From NCBI GenBank assembly GCA_049644345.1, contig JBARRS010000086.1, forward strand, positions 1 to 25,845: 25,845 nucleotides of DNA, in the 5' to 3' direction. Position 1 is the stretch's first letter. The number at the start of each line of letters is the position of its first letter. Positions 19,853 through 25,845 of this stretch are shown in pieces. Made by a program: the position numbers and the translations under genes. Below the pieces are notes generated by a model. It saw only the letters and a list, made by a program, of their open reading frames with translations. It did no database searches and was not told the origin of the DNA. This DNA is from JBARRS01 sp049644345 (GTDB taxonomy: Bacteria; Actinomycetota; Thermoleophilia; Gaiellales; Gaiellaceae).

Positions 19853-20882
19853 GCGCTCCGAGCGCGCGCGGGATCGCCTCGAGCGCACGGTCGATGTCCT
19901 CGTCGGTGACGTCCAGGTGCGTGACGGCGCGGAGGATCCCTGCACTTGGGGTGCCCGACAGTCCGACTCCCTCGCGGTCGAGGCGCTCGATCGCCTCGAC
20001 GGTTTCGAGGCCGAGCGGCCGGACGTCCACCTGGACGAAGTTCGTCTCCACCTGCTCGAGGTCGACGGGGATGCCTGCTTCGTGCAGGCCTTCCGCGAGC
20101 CGACGCGCGCGGGCGTGGTCATCTGCGAGCCGCTCGACGTGGTGGTCGAGCGCATAGATGCCCGCGGCGGCGACGATCCCCGCTTGCCGCATCGCGCCGC
20201 CGAAGAGGTGCTTCAGGCGACGCCCTTTCGCCATCAGCTCCTGCGAGCCTGCGACCACGGCGCCGAGCGGACAGCCGAGGCCCTTCGAAAGGCAGAGAGT
20301 GACCGTGTCGAACCGGCCGGCGATCTCGACAGCAGGCGTCTCCGTCGCAACGGCGGCGTTCAGAACGCGCGCCCCATCGAGGTGGACCGCCAGCCCGAGC
20401 TCGCGGCAGGTGGCGACGAGCGCGTCGATCTCCTCCAGCGGCCAGATCCGGCCGCCCGACGCGTTGTGGGTGTTCTCGATCGCAACCAGGCGGGTCGGCG
20501 GCACGTGCGTGCCGTCGGTGCGGCGAAGCATCGAGCGAACCTCGTCGGGCCCGAAGCGACCGGCACGCCCGCGAACGGGGCGGGTCATCAGACCCGCGTG
20601 GATCGCGGGGCCGCCGAGCTCCGCGAGTAGGAGGTGGGCGTTCTCCTCCGCGATCAGCTCGTCGCCCGGCTCCGACAGAGAGCGGAGGGCGATCTCGTTC
20701 GCCATCGTCGCCGTCGGCACGTAGACCGACTCCTCCTGGCCGAGCAGCGCCGCCGCGCGCCGCTCGAGCTCGTTCACCGTCGGGTCCTCGCGCCGCTGCT
20801 CGTCGCCGACCACCGCGGCGGCGATTGCGGCGCGCATGCCCTCGCTCGGCTGCGTGGCGGTGTCGGAGCGGAGGTCGATCAC
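19839..20882 (-). CDS. Low-specificity L-threonine aldolase (PLP enzyme)
   Basis: Splits L-threonine (and allo-threonine) into glycine and acetaldehyde in the cytoplasm. 347 residues from GTG 20882; the N-terminus MIDLRSDTATQPSEGMR is the standard family start. PLP-site landmarks: the PTATMANEIAL loop, HLDGARVLNAAVA with the Asp that contacts the PLP ring nitrogen, and the Schiff-base Lys K200 in LCLSKGLGCPLGAVV. Length matches the family. It is the first gene of a three-gene minus-strand operon and faces a DUF2236 gene across 32 bp. A weak CAAAAT box lies six bases before the GTG. The product, glycine, is the substrate of the glycine cleavage system encoded 1.2 kb away. Confidence 0.95.
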   Translation of the reverse strand: MIDLRSDTATQPSEGMRAAIAAAVVGDEQRREDPTVNELERRAAALLGQEESVYVPTATMANEIALRSLSEPGDELIAEENAHLLLAELGGPAIHAGLMTRPVRGRAGRFGPDEVRSMLRRTDGTHVPPTRLVAIENTHNASGGRIWPLEEIDALVATCRELGLAVHLDGARVLNAAVATETPAVEIAGRFDTVTLCLSKGLGCPLGAVVAGSQELMAKGRRLKHLFGGAMRQAGIVAAAGIYALDHHVERLADDHARARRLAEGLHEAGIPVDLEQVETNFVQVDVRPLGLETVEAIERLDREGVGLSGTPSAGILRAVTHLDVTDEDIDRALEAIPRALGALARA

Positions 20883-20914
20883 GCGGCCATTTTGGCAGGC
20901 ACACTGGGAGCGGG

Positions 20915-21754
20915 TTGGCCGAGGACAAGGGGTACTTCGCACACGACAGCGCGATCCGGCGGATCGGCGTCGAGTCGATCCTGATGCTCGGCGGCGGCCG
21001 CGCGCTGCTGATGCAGGCGGCGCATCCGCTCGTGGCCGCCGGGATCGTCCAGCACTCGCGCTACGGGGACGAGCCGTGGCGGCGGCTCGCGCGAACGATG
21101 ACGGCGCTCTACACGATCGTCTTCGGAAGCCGGCAGGAGGCGAACCGGGCGGGCGAGAAGGTGCGGGCGGTTCACACCGGCGTGCAAGGGCGCCTCCGCG
21201 AGCGCGTGGGGCCTTTCCGCCGCGGAATGCCATATTCCGCGGCCGACCCGGAGCTCCAGCTCTGGGTCCACGCGACGCTCGTCGACACCGGCCTCGTGAT
21301 GTACGAACGATGCGTCCGCCGACTCGAGCAGGCGGAGCGTGAGGACTTCTACGACCAGATGAAGGTCGTGGGCGCGATCTTCGGACTGCCTTCGAAGGCG
21401 CAGCCTCGATCGCTCGTCGACTTCGAGGACTACCAGCGCGACCTGCTGGCTGGGACCACGCTCTCGATTGGGAACGATGCCCGTGCAGTCGCAGAGACCG
21501 TACTGCGGCCGCCGGTGCCGGTGCCGCTGTGGCCGACCGCACGGACGCTCGCGCTCCTCAACGTCGGCTTGCTCCCGGACCCGCTGCGCGAGCGCTACGG
21601 GCTGCGGTTCGGACTGCCCGAGCGGGCGCTCTTGGCCGCTTCGGACCGGACGGCGCGCAGTCTTGTCGTGCCGCTCCTCCCGGGGCCGGTGCGCGGGCTG
21701 GCCCCGCGTCGCCGCTCGATCCCGTTCGCGCTCCTCGCCGCGTTCGCGCGCTAG
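20915..21754 (+). CDS. DUF2236 / MpaB-like oxygenase-family protein
   Basis: 279 residues from TTG 20915; GGGAG (20906-20910) just upstream supports this start, and the TTG gives the usual short lead-in before the domain. Landmarks: SILMLGGGRALLMQAAHPLV with the conserved His, AAGIVQHSRYGDEPWRRL, a mid-section PELQLWVHATLVDTGLVMYE, and a C-terminal helical stretch. Members of this family include MpaB and the rubber-oxygenase (latex-clearing) group, some of which are heme-b enzymes; most bacterial members are uncharacterised, so catalytic activity is not claimed. No signal peptide or obvious membrane helix. It sits divergently from the threonine aldolase operon with 32 bp between them and is followed by a 44-bp gap that shows nothing notable. 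Confidence 0.85.
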   Translation: MAEDKGYFAHDSAIRRIGVESILMLGGGRALLMQAAHPLVAAGIVQHSRYGDEPWRRLARTMTALYTIVFGSRQEANRAGEKVRAVHTGVQGRLRERVGPFRRGMPYSAADPELQLWVHATLVDTGLVMYERCVRRLEQAEREDFYDQMKVVGAIFGLPSKAQPRSLVDFEDYQRDLLAGTTLSIGNDARAVAETVLRPPVPVPLWPTARTLALLNVGLLPDPLRERYGLRFGLPERALLAASDRTARSLVVPLLPGPVRGLAPRRRSIPFALLAAFAR

Positions 21755-21798
21755 GACTAGGCGGCGCGCGTCACCTCCGGCGGAAACCGGCCAAGCGC

Positions 21799-22059
21799 CT
21801 ACTCGGCGTCCAGCCGGGGAAGCCGGTAGGGCTCGCCGGCGACAAGGACGTAGTCGCCCGTGCGCGGGTCCATCGGTAGCCGTGCCTCGTAGCCGTCGAC
21901 CGCCCGCCGAAAATTGCACAGCCGAGCCGGCAGCGGCTTCCCGGCTAGCGGGCTCCCCTCGAGGTCTTCAGCCAACCGGCGCGCCTCGCCCTCCTCGGGC
22001 GGCGTCGGGGCGCGCACGCCCCACGCGCCGAGGATCTCCTTGCGCTCGCGCGCGTCCAC
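21799..22059 (-). CDS. Small protein of unknown function, last gene of the gcv operon
   Basis: 86 residues from GTG 22059, only six bases after the stop of gcvPB, so it should be co-transcribed with the glycine cleavage genes. Visible features: a basic/acidic N-terminus (MDARERKEILGAWG), a Pro/Glu linker, a helix RRLAEDLEGSPLAGKPLPAR, then CNFRRAVDGYEARLPMDPRT and a short C-terminal strand region. One Cys. No membrane segment or signal peptide. I do not recognise a family. It could be a small partner of the glycine cleavage complex or simply a passenger. Base composition is like the neighbours, and the in-operon spacing makes it likely to be real. Confidence 0.65.
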   Translation of the reverse strand: MDARERKEILGAWGVRAPTPPEEGEARRLAEDLEGSPLAGKPLPARLCNFRRAVDGYEARLPMDPRTGDYVLVAGEPYRLPRLDAE

Positions 22060-22065
22060 CTCGAG

Positions 22066-23565
22066 TCAGGCGCCCTTCTGAGCCTCGAGCTGACGTGGGG
22101 CGGACGGCTCCTCGCTCAGATCGGGATGGTGCTCGAACCCGTAGCGAACGACGGCCCGCCTCGCCGCCTTCACCTCGTCGAGGCGGCCGACGGGCCGCCT
22201 GTGCGGCGCTTCGCGCAGGAGATCCGGCTCTTCCGCTGCCTCGCGCGCGATCGCGACCATCGCCTCCGCGAACGCGTCCAGCGTCTCCTTCGTCTCCGTC
22301 TCGGTCGGCTCGATCATCAGCGCCTCGGGCACGACGAGCGGGAAGTAGATCGTCGGCGGGTGGAAGCCGTAGTCCATCAGCCTCTTTGCGACGTCGAGCG
22401 TCGTGATCCCGTGCTCGCGCTTGAGAGCGCGGCCGGAGAGCACGAACTCGTGCATGCAGAGCCGGTCGAACGGAAGCTCGTATGCATCCCGCAGCCGCGC
22501 GAGCAGGTAGTTGGCGTTCAGCACCGCGACCTCCGACATCTCGCGCAGACGCGGACCGTACGAGCGGATGTAGGCGTACGAGCGGACGAAGACGCCGAAC
22601 GGTCCGTAGAAGCCGCGTACCTTGCCGATCGACTTCGGGCGGTCGAAGTCGAGGCGGTAGTCCTCGCCGTCGCGGACGATCTGGGGCACCGGCAGGAACG
22701 GCTCCAGTCGCTCGCGGACCGCGATCGGCCCGGCGCCCGGCCCACCGCCGCCGTGCGGCTGCGAGAACGTCTTGTGCAGGTTGAAGTGGACGATGTCGAA
22801 GCCCATGTCGCCCGGGCGCGAGATCCCGCAGACCGCGTTCAGGTTCGCCCCGTCGTAGTACATGAGCGCGCCGGCCTCGTGGAAGATCCGCGTGATCTCC
22901 TCGATCCCCTCGTCGAAGAGCCCGAGCGTGGAAGGGTTCGTCAGCATCAACCCGGCCGTCTCCTCGCCCACCTTGCCGCGTAGATCGTCGAGGTCGATGT
23001 TCCCGCGAGGGTCGGTGGCGACGCCGACGAGCTCGTAGCCGGCCATGGTCACGCTCGCCGGATTCGTTCCGTGCGCGGTGTCCGGGATCACGACCTTCCG
23101 GCGCCGCTCGTTCTCGCCGCGGTCCGCAAAGTAGGCGCGCATCAGCATCAGGCCGGTCAGCTCGCCTTGACTCCCCGCCGCCGGCTGGAGCGAGACGGCC
23201 GGAAGCCCGGCGACCTCCGCCAGGATCTTCTGGAGCCGCCACATCAGCTCGAGTGCCCCCTGCGCCCCTTCCTCTTCCTGGAGCGGGTGCAGGTCGCGGA
23301 AGCCGGGGAGGTTGACCACACGCTCGTTCACGCGCGGGTTGTGCTTCATCGTGCACGAGCCGAGCGGGTAGAAGCCGGTGTCGATCCCGAACGTGCGATC
23401 GGCGAGAGCGGTGAAGTGGCGGACCAGCTCCGGCTCCGAGATCTCGGCGAGACGCGGCGGGTGCTCGCGCCGGAGCTCCTCGGGGATCTCCGCCCCCGGG
23501 ATGTCATAGCTTGGAAGCGCCGACGCGCGGCGGCTCGGGCGCGACTTCTCGTAGATCAGCTTCAC
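22066..23565 (-). CDS. gcvPB: Glycine dehydrogenase (decarboxylating) subunit 2, P-protein beta half
   Basis: Together with GcvPA forms the P-protein, which decarboxylates glycine on PLP and passes the aminomethyl group to lipoyl-GcvH. 499 residues from GTG 23565, which overlaps the gcvPA stop by four bases (GTGA). Landmarks: FYPLGSCTMKHNPRVNE near residue 70, LQPAAGSQGELTGLM, the PDTAHGTNPAS segment, and the Schiff-base Lys K265 in FNLHKTFSQPHGGGGPG. The C-terminal ~190 residues carry PTIYFPLVVPEALMIEPTET, typical of the beta subunit. Complete length. The two-subunit form is common in Gram-positives, Thermotoga and archaea, whereas proteobacteria and many other actinobacteria have one fused GcvP. 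Confidence 0.97.
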   Translation of the reverse strand: MKLIYEKSRPSRRASALPSYDIPGAEIPEELRREHPPRLAEISEPELVRHFTALADRTFGIDTGFYPLGSCTMKHNPRVNERVVNLPGFRDLHPLQEEEGAQGALELMWRLQKILAEVAGLPAVSLQPAAGSQGELTGLMLMRAYFADRGENERRRKVVIPDTAHGTNPASVTMAGYELVGVATDPRGNIDLDDLRGKVGEETAGLMLTNPSTLGLFDEGIEEITRIFHEAGALMYYDGANLNAVCGISRPGDMGFDIVHFNLHKTFSQPHGGGGPGAGPIAVRERLEPFLPVPQIVRDGEDYRLDFDRPKSIGKVRGFYGPFGVFVRSYAYIRSYGPRLREMSEVAVLNANYLLARLRDAYELPFDRLCMHEFVLSGRALKREHGITTLDVAKRLMDYGFHPPTIYFPLVVPEALMIEPTETETKETLDAFAEAMVAIAREAAEEPDLLREAPHRRPVGRLDEVKAARRAVVRYGFEHHPDLSEEPSAPRQLEAQKGA

Positions 23566-24893
23566 GCCGTCAGCACCTCGATCAGACGGTCGATGTCGGC
23601 CGGGCTCTTCTTCTCGGTGACCGCGACGAGCAGCGCGTCGTCCATACCGGGGTAATCACGCCCGAGCGCGTAGCCCGGGTGGACACCTCGCGCGCGGGCC
23701 TCGCGGATCGCGTCCTTCGCGCTCCGTCCGAGCCGGATGCCAAACTCCTTGAATGTTGTCTGATCAGGGAACAAAAGCGACACGCCCGCTTCGGACAACC
23801 GCTCCCTTGCGTACCCGGCGAGGGCGAGGCAGGTCTCCCCCAGCTCGCGCAGCCCCTGCGGACCGAGCCACGAGAGGTAGACGAGGCCTGCGAGAGCCAG
23901 CAGCGTCTGGTTGGTGGTGATGTTGGAGGTCGCCTTCTCCCGCCTGATGTGCTGCTCGCGGGTCTGCAGGGTCAGGACATAGCCGCGCCGGCCTTCCACG
24001 TCGGTCGTCTCGCCGACGATGCGGCCGGGCATGCGGCGTATGAACTCGGAGCGGGCGGCGATGAAGCCGTAGTGAGGGCCGCCCAGCGACTGGTAGTTGC
24101 CTGCTGGCTGGCCTTCTCCGATCGCAAGCGCGCAGCCGTAGCGTCCGGGAGCCTCGAGCACGCCGAGCGAGGTCGGATCGACGTGGGCAACTGGAAGCGC
24201 GCCTGCGTCGTTGGCGGCGGCGGCAAGGTCGGGCGCCGACTCGAGGCAGCCGAAGAAGTTCGGCTGCTGGAAGATCGCCGCGGCGGCGCCGTCGGCGGCG
24301 GCGCGCAGCTCGTCGGGGTCGGTGACGCCTTCGCGGTGGGGCACCTCGACCACCTCGAGCCCGAAGCCGGGCGCGTAGGTCTTCACCACCTGGCGCACCT
24401 GCGGGTTGACCGACTCCGCCAGCACGACCTTCGCCCGGCCGGTCGCTTGCTTCGCCACGTAACAGGCGTCGGCCGCGACGGTGGTGCCGTCGTAACCGGA
24501 GGCGTTCGAGACATCCATGCCCGTCAGCTCGCAGATCGCGGTCTGGTATTCGAAGATCGCCTGGAGCACGCCCTGACTCATCTCGGGCTGGTACGGCGTG
24601 TAGGCAGTCAGGAGCTCGCCTCGGGCGAGCACTGCGTCGACCACCGCTGGTACGTAGTGGTCGTAGATCCCGGCGCCGAGGAAGGAGAGCTCCTCGCCCG
24701 TATGGACGTTTCGCGCAGCGAGCTCGCTCAGGTGCTCGACGATCTCTTGCTCGGAGAGCGGCGGCTCGAGGTCGAGCTCGCGTTCGAAGCGGACGCCCGC
24801 AGGAATGTCGGCGAAGAGCTCCTCGATGGAGGAGACACCGACCGCCTCGAGCATCGCTTGCCGGTCGTCGGCGGTCAGCGAGAGGTAGCTCAC
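23562..24893 (-). CDS. gcvPA: Glycine dehydrogenase (decarboxylating) subunit 1, P-protein alpha half
   Basis: 443 residues from GTG 24893, which overlaps the gcvH stop by four bases (GTGA, 24890-24893). The N-terminus is MSYLSLTADDRQAMLEAVGV, and the core shows FLGAGIYDHYVPAVVDAVLA, YTPYQPEMSQGVLQAIFEYQ, and DVSNASGYDGTTVAADA, all characteristic of the alpha half. This subunit resembles PLP aminotransferase-fold enzymes but lacks the Schiff-base Lys, which is in GcvPB. The pair acts as a heterotetramer in the cytoplasm. The frame is open far upstream (to 25811) but that part overlaps gcvH and gcvT and is not coding. Very secure call. Confidence 0.97.
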   Translation of the reverse strand: MSYLSLTADDRQAMLEAVGVSSIEELFADIPAGVRFERELDLEPPLSEQEIVEHLSELAARNVHTGEELSFLGAGIYDHYVPAVVDAVLARGELLTAYTPYQPEMSQGVLQAIFEYQTAICELTGMDVSNASGYDGTTVAADACYVAKQATGRAKVVLAESVNPQVRQVVKTYAPGFGLEVVEVPHREGVTDPDELRAAADGAAAAIFQQPNFFGCLESAPDLAAAANDAGALPVAHVDPTSLGVLEAPGRYGCALAIGEGQPAGNYQSLGGPHYGFIAARSEFIRRMPGRIVGETTDVEGRRGYVLTLQTREQHIRREKATSNITTNQTLLALAGLVYLSWLGPQGLRELGETCLALAGYARERLSEAGVSLLFPDQTTFKEFGIRLGRSAKDAIREARARGVHPGYALGRDYPGMDDALLVAVTEKKSPADIDRLIEVLTA

Positions 24894-25282
24894 TGCTCGG
24901 CGATCACGTGCCGGTAGGCCTCTGCGTCGAGCAGCCCGTCGACCTCGGCCGGCTCGCTCAGGCGGATCCGGACGAGCCAGCCTTCGCCGTACGGATCGGC
25001 GTTCACAGTCTCGGGCTCCTCGACGACCTTCGAGTTCACGGCGAGCACTTCGCCCGAGAGCGGCGCGATCACGTCGGAGACGGCCTTGACCGACTCGACC
25101 TCCCCATAGGCTCCGTCCTTCGAGATCGTCTGCCCTTCCTCGGGAGGTTCGAAGTGGACGAGCTCGCCGAGGGCATCCTGCGCGAACCAGGTAATCCCGA
25201 GCGTCGCCTCGTCGCCCTCGAGTCGCGCCCAGTCGTGCTCGGGGTGGTACTTGAGCCCGTCGGGGTAGCTCTCGTCCGCCAC
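24890..25282 (-). CDS. gcvH: Glycine cleavage system H protein (lipoyl carrier)
   Basis: 130 residues from GTG 25282, about the family length. The lipoyl-bearing Lys is K66 in EVESVKAVSDVIAPLSGEV, inside the hybrid-motif fold; the N-terminus carries KYHPEHDWARLEGDEATLGI and the C-terminus EGWLVRIRLSEPAEVDGLLD. It shuttles the aminomethyl group from the P-protein to GcvT. It begins six bases after the gcvT stop. Lipoylation would need LipA/LipB, not in this window. Order T-H-PA-PB is the classic operon arrangement of Gram-positive-type systems. Confidence 0.97.
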   Translation of the reverse strand: MADESYPDGLKYHPEHDWARLEGDEATLGITWFAQDALGELVHFEPPEEGQTISKDGAYGEVESVKAVSDVIAPLSGEVLAVNSKVVEEPETVNADPYGEGWLVRIRLSEPAEVDGLLDAEAYRHVIAEQ

Positions 25283-25288
25283 CGGCTC

Positions 25289-25845
25289 TTACCCGTCCTT
25301 CTTGTAGATCGGCTTCTTCACGACGGAGGCGCGCCGCGCCCGCCCCCGCACGTCGATCGTCAACTCGGTTCCGGGCTCGGCGAGTGCGGCTCGGACGTAG
25401 CCCATCCCGATCCCTCGGTCGAGCATCGGCGAGTGGGAGCCCGACGTGACCTCGCCCCCCTCGGCGATCGCCATTCCCTGGCGGGGGATCGCGCGCTCCT
25501 CCATCACGAACGCGACGAGCTTGCGTTCGGGGCCCTGCTCCTTCACGCGCCTCAGCTCCTCCGCGCCGGTGAACTCCGTGTCGAGCGCGCAGACCCAGCC
25601 GAGGCCTGCGGAGATCGCGTCCGTCTCCGGCGAGATGTCGTTGCCGTGCAGCGGATAGCAGACCTCGAGCCGAAGCGTGTCGCGCGCGCCGAGGCCACAG
25701 GGCTTCGCGCCGCGCTCGAGCACGCGGTCCCACAGCTCGCCCGCGTCCGCTGCGCCGACAAGCAGCTCGACGCCGACCTCGCCGGTGTAGCCGGTGCGGT
25801 TGACCATGCAATCGATCCCGTCGATCGCACCCTCGGCGAATGTGA
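25289..25845 (-). CDS. gcvT: Aminomethyltransferase (glycine cleavage T protein), C-terminal part
   Basis: Runs off the right edge, so only the last ~185 residues are visible. GcvT moves the methylene unit from aminomethyl-lipoyl-GcvH to tetrahydrofolate, releasing ammonia. Seen here: NRTGYTGEVGVELLV (tetrahydrofolate-binding region), the segment GARDTLRLEVCYPLHGNDIS, then the C-terminal barrel GSHSPMLDRGIGMGYVRAAL and a final KKPIYKKDG. An ATG at 25807 is internal (preceded in frame by FAEGAIDGIDC), not the start. Promoter and any glycine riboswitch would lie outside the window. Confidence 0.95.
   Translation of the reverse strand, partial: TFAEGAIDGIDCMVNRTGYTGEVGVELLVGAADAGELWDRVLERGAKPCGLGARDTLRLEVCYPLHGNDISPETDAISAGLGWVCALDTEFTGAEELRRVKEQGPERKLVAFVMEERAIPRQGMAIAEGGEVTSGSHSPMLDRGIGMGYVRAALAEPGTELTIDVRGRARRASVVKKPIYKKDG

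Noticed and set aside
17768..19909. 713-residue plus-strand open frame
   Set aside because: Arg/Pro-rich shadow over the serine hydrolase and permease, both of which show complete family motifs on the other strand.
20883..21542. N-terminal extension of threonine aldolase to 567 residues
   Set aside because: The extra part is Arg/Ala/Pro-rich antisense of the DUF2236 gene; the family begins at MIDLRSDTAT (20882).
21755..21798. Possible glycine riboswitch or regulatory element near the gcv operon
   Set aside because: This gap is at the 3' end of the operon and shows no aptamer-like structure; the operon's 5' leader lies beyond the right edge.
1..25845. CRISPR arrays, transposases, phage genes, rRNA
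   Set aside because: No regularly spaced repeats, no recombinase or phage structural proteins and no rRNA-like sequence were seen; both tRNAs are isolated chromosomal genes.

Overview
The window is ordinary-looking, very GC-rich chromosomal DNA from a bacterium that is most likely an actinobacterium of a deep lineage such as class Thermoleophilia. That placement is inference. It rests on the base composition, heavy GTG/TTG start use, TANNNT-type -10 elements directly before start codons, a DivIVA-domain coiled-coil protein, a two-gene (PA + PB) glycine decarboxylase, and tandem secreted L,D-transpeptidases. No phage, transposon, CRISPR array or clear foreign island was seen.

Layout. 1-1282: end of an ABC exporter ATPase, coupled by a 4-base overlap to an HD-domain protein. 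1311-1414: tRNA-Gln(CUG) and a terminator. 1515-5396: a secreted protein facing a minus-strand cluster of an ECF-type sigma factor, a one-pass membrane protein with a lysine-rich tail, and two paralogous L,D-transpeptidases; this looks like an envelope-stress or cell-wall cross-linking module. 5473-9143: an O-antigen-ligase-like polytopic protein with a TPR tail, divergent from a PilB/GspE ATPase. 9170-9268: tRNA-Glu(CUC) and a terminator. 9425-12617: a DivIVA-like protein, a zinc peptidase, a stand-alone response regulator and a small membrane protein. 12748-16182: glutamyl-tRNA synthetase, endonuclease IV, a Cys-rich protein and a HAD hydrolase. 16201-17250: a Ca2+/H+-antiporter-like protein. 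17247-20882: an operon of threonine aldolase, serine hydrolase and amino-acid permease. 20915-21754: a DUF2236/MpaB-like protein. 21799-25845: the glycine cleavage operon gcvT(partial)-gcvH-gcvPA-gcvPB plus a small unknown gene.

How the genes work together. The right third has a metabolic theme: threonine aldolase makes glycine, and the adjacent glycine cleavage system turns glycine into CO2, ammonia and methylene-tetrahydrofolate. The two tRNAs (Gln, Glu) and glutamyl-tRNA synthetase lie within 13 kb of each other. In bacteria lacking GlnRS such an enzyme charges both tRNAs, but the window cannot show whether GlnRS is absent here.

The most unusual signals are in gene expression and packing rather than a new gene system. 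Many genes carry a TANNNT box exactly 6-7 bases before the start codon, with no Shine-Dalgarno sequence, which suggests leaderless mRNAs. In one 18-bp gap (16183-16200) a single 7-bp element seems to act as the -10 box in both directions. Three convergent gene pairs overlap by exactly four bases through CTAG/CTAA, so their stop codons are interlocked. I did not find convincing evidence of a completely new multi-gene system.
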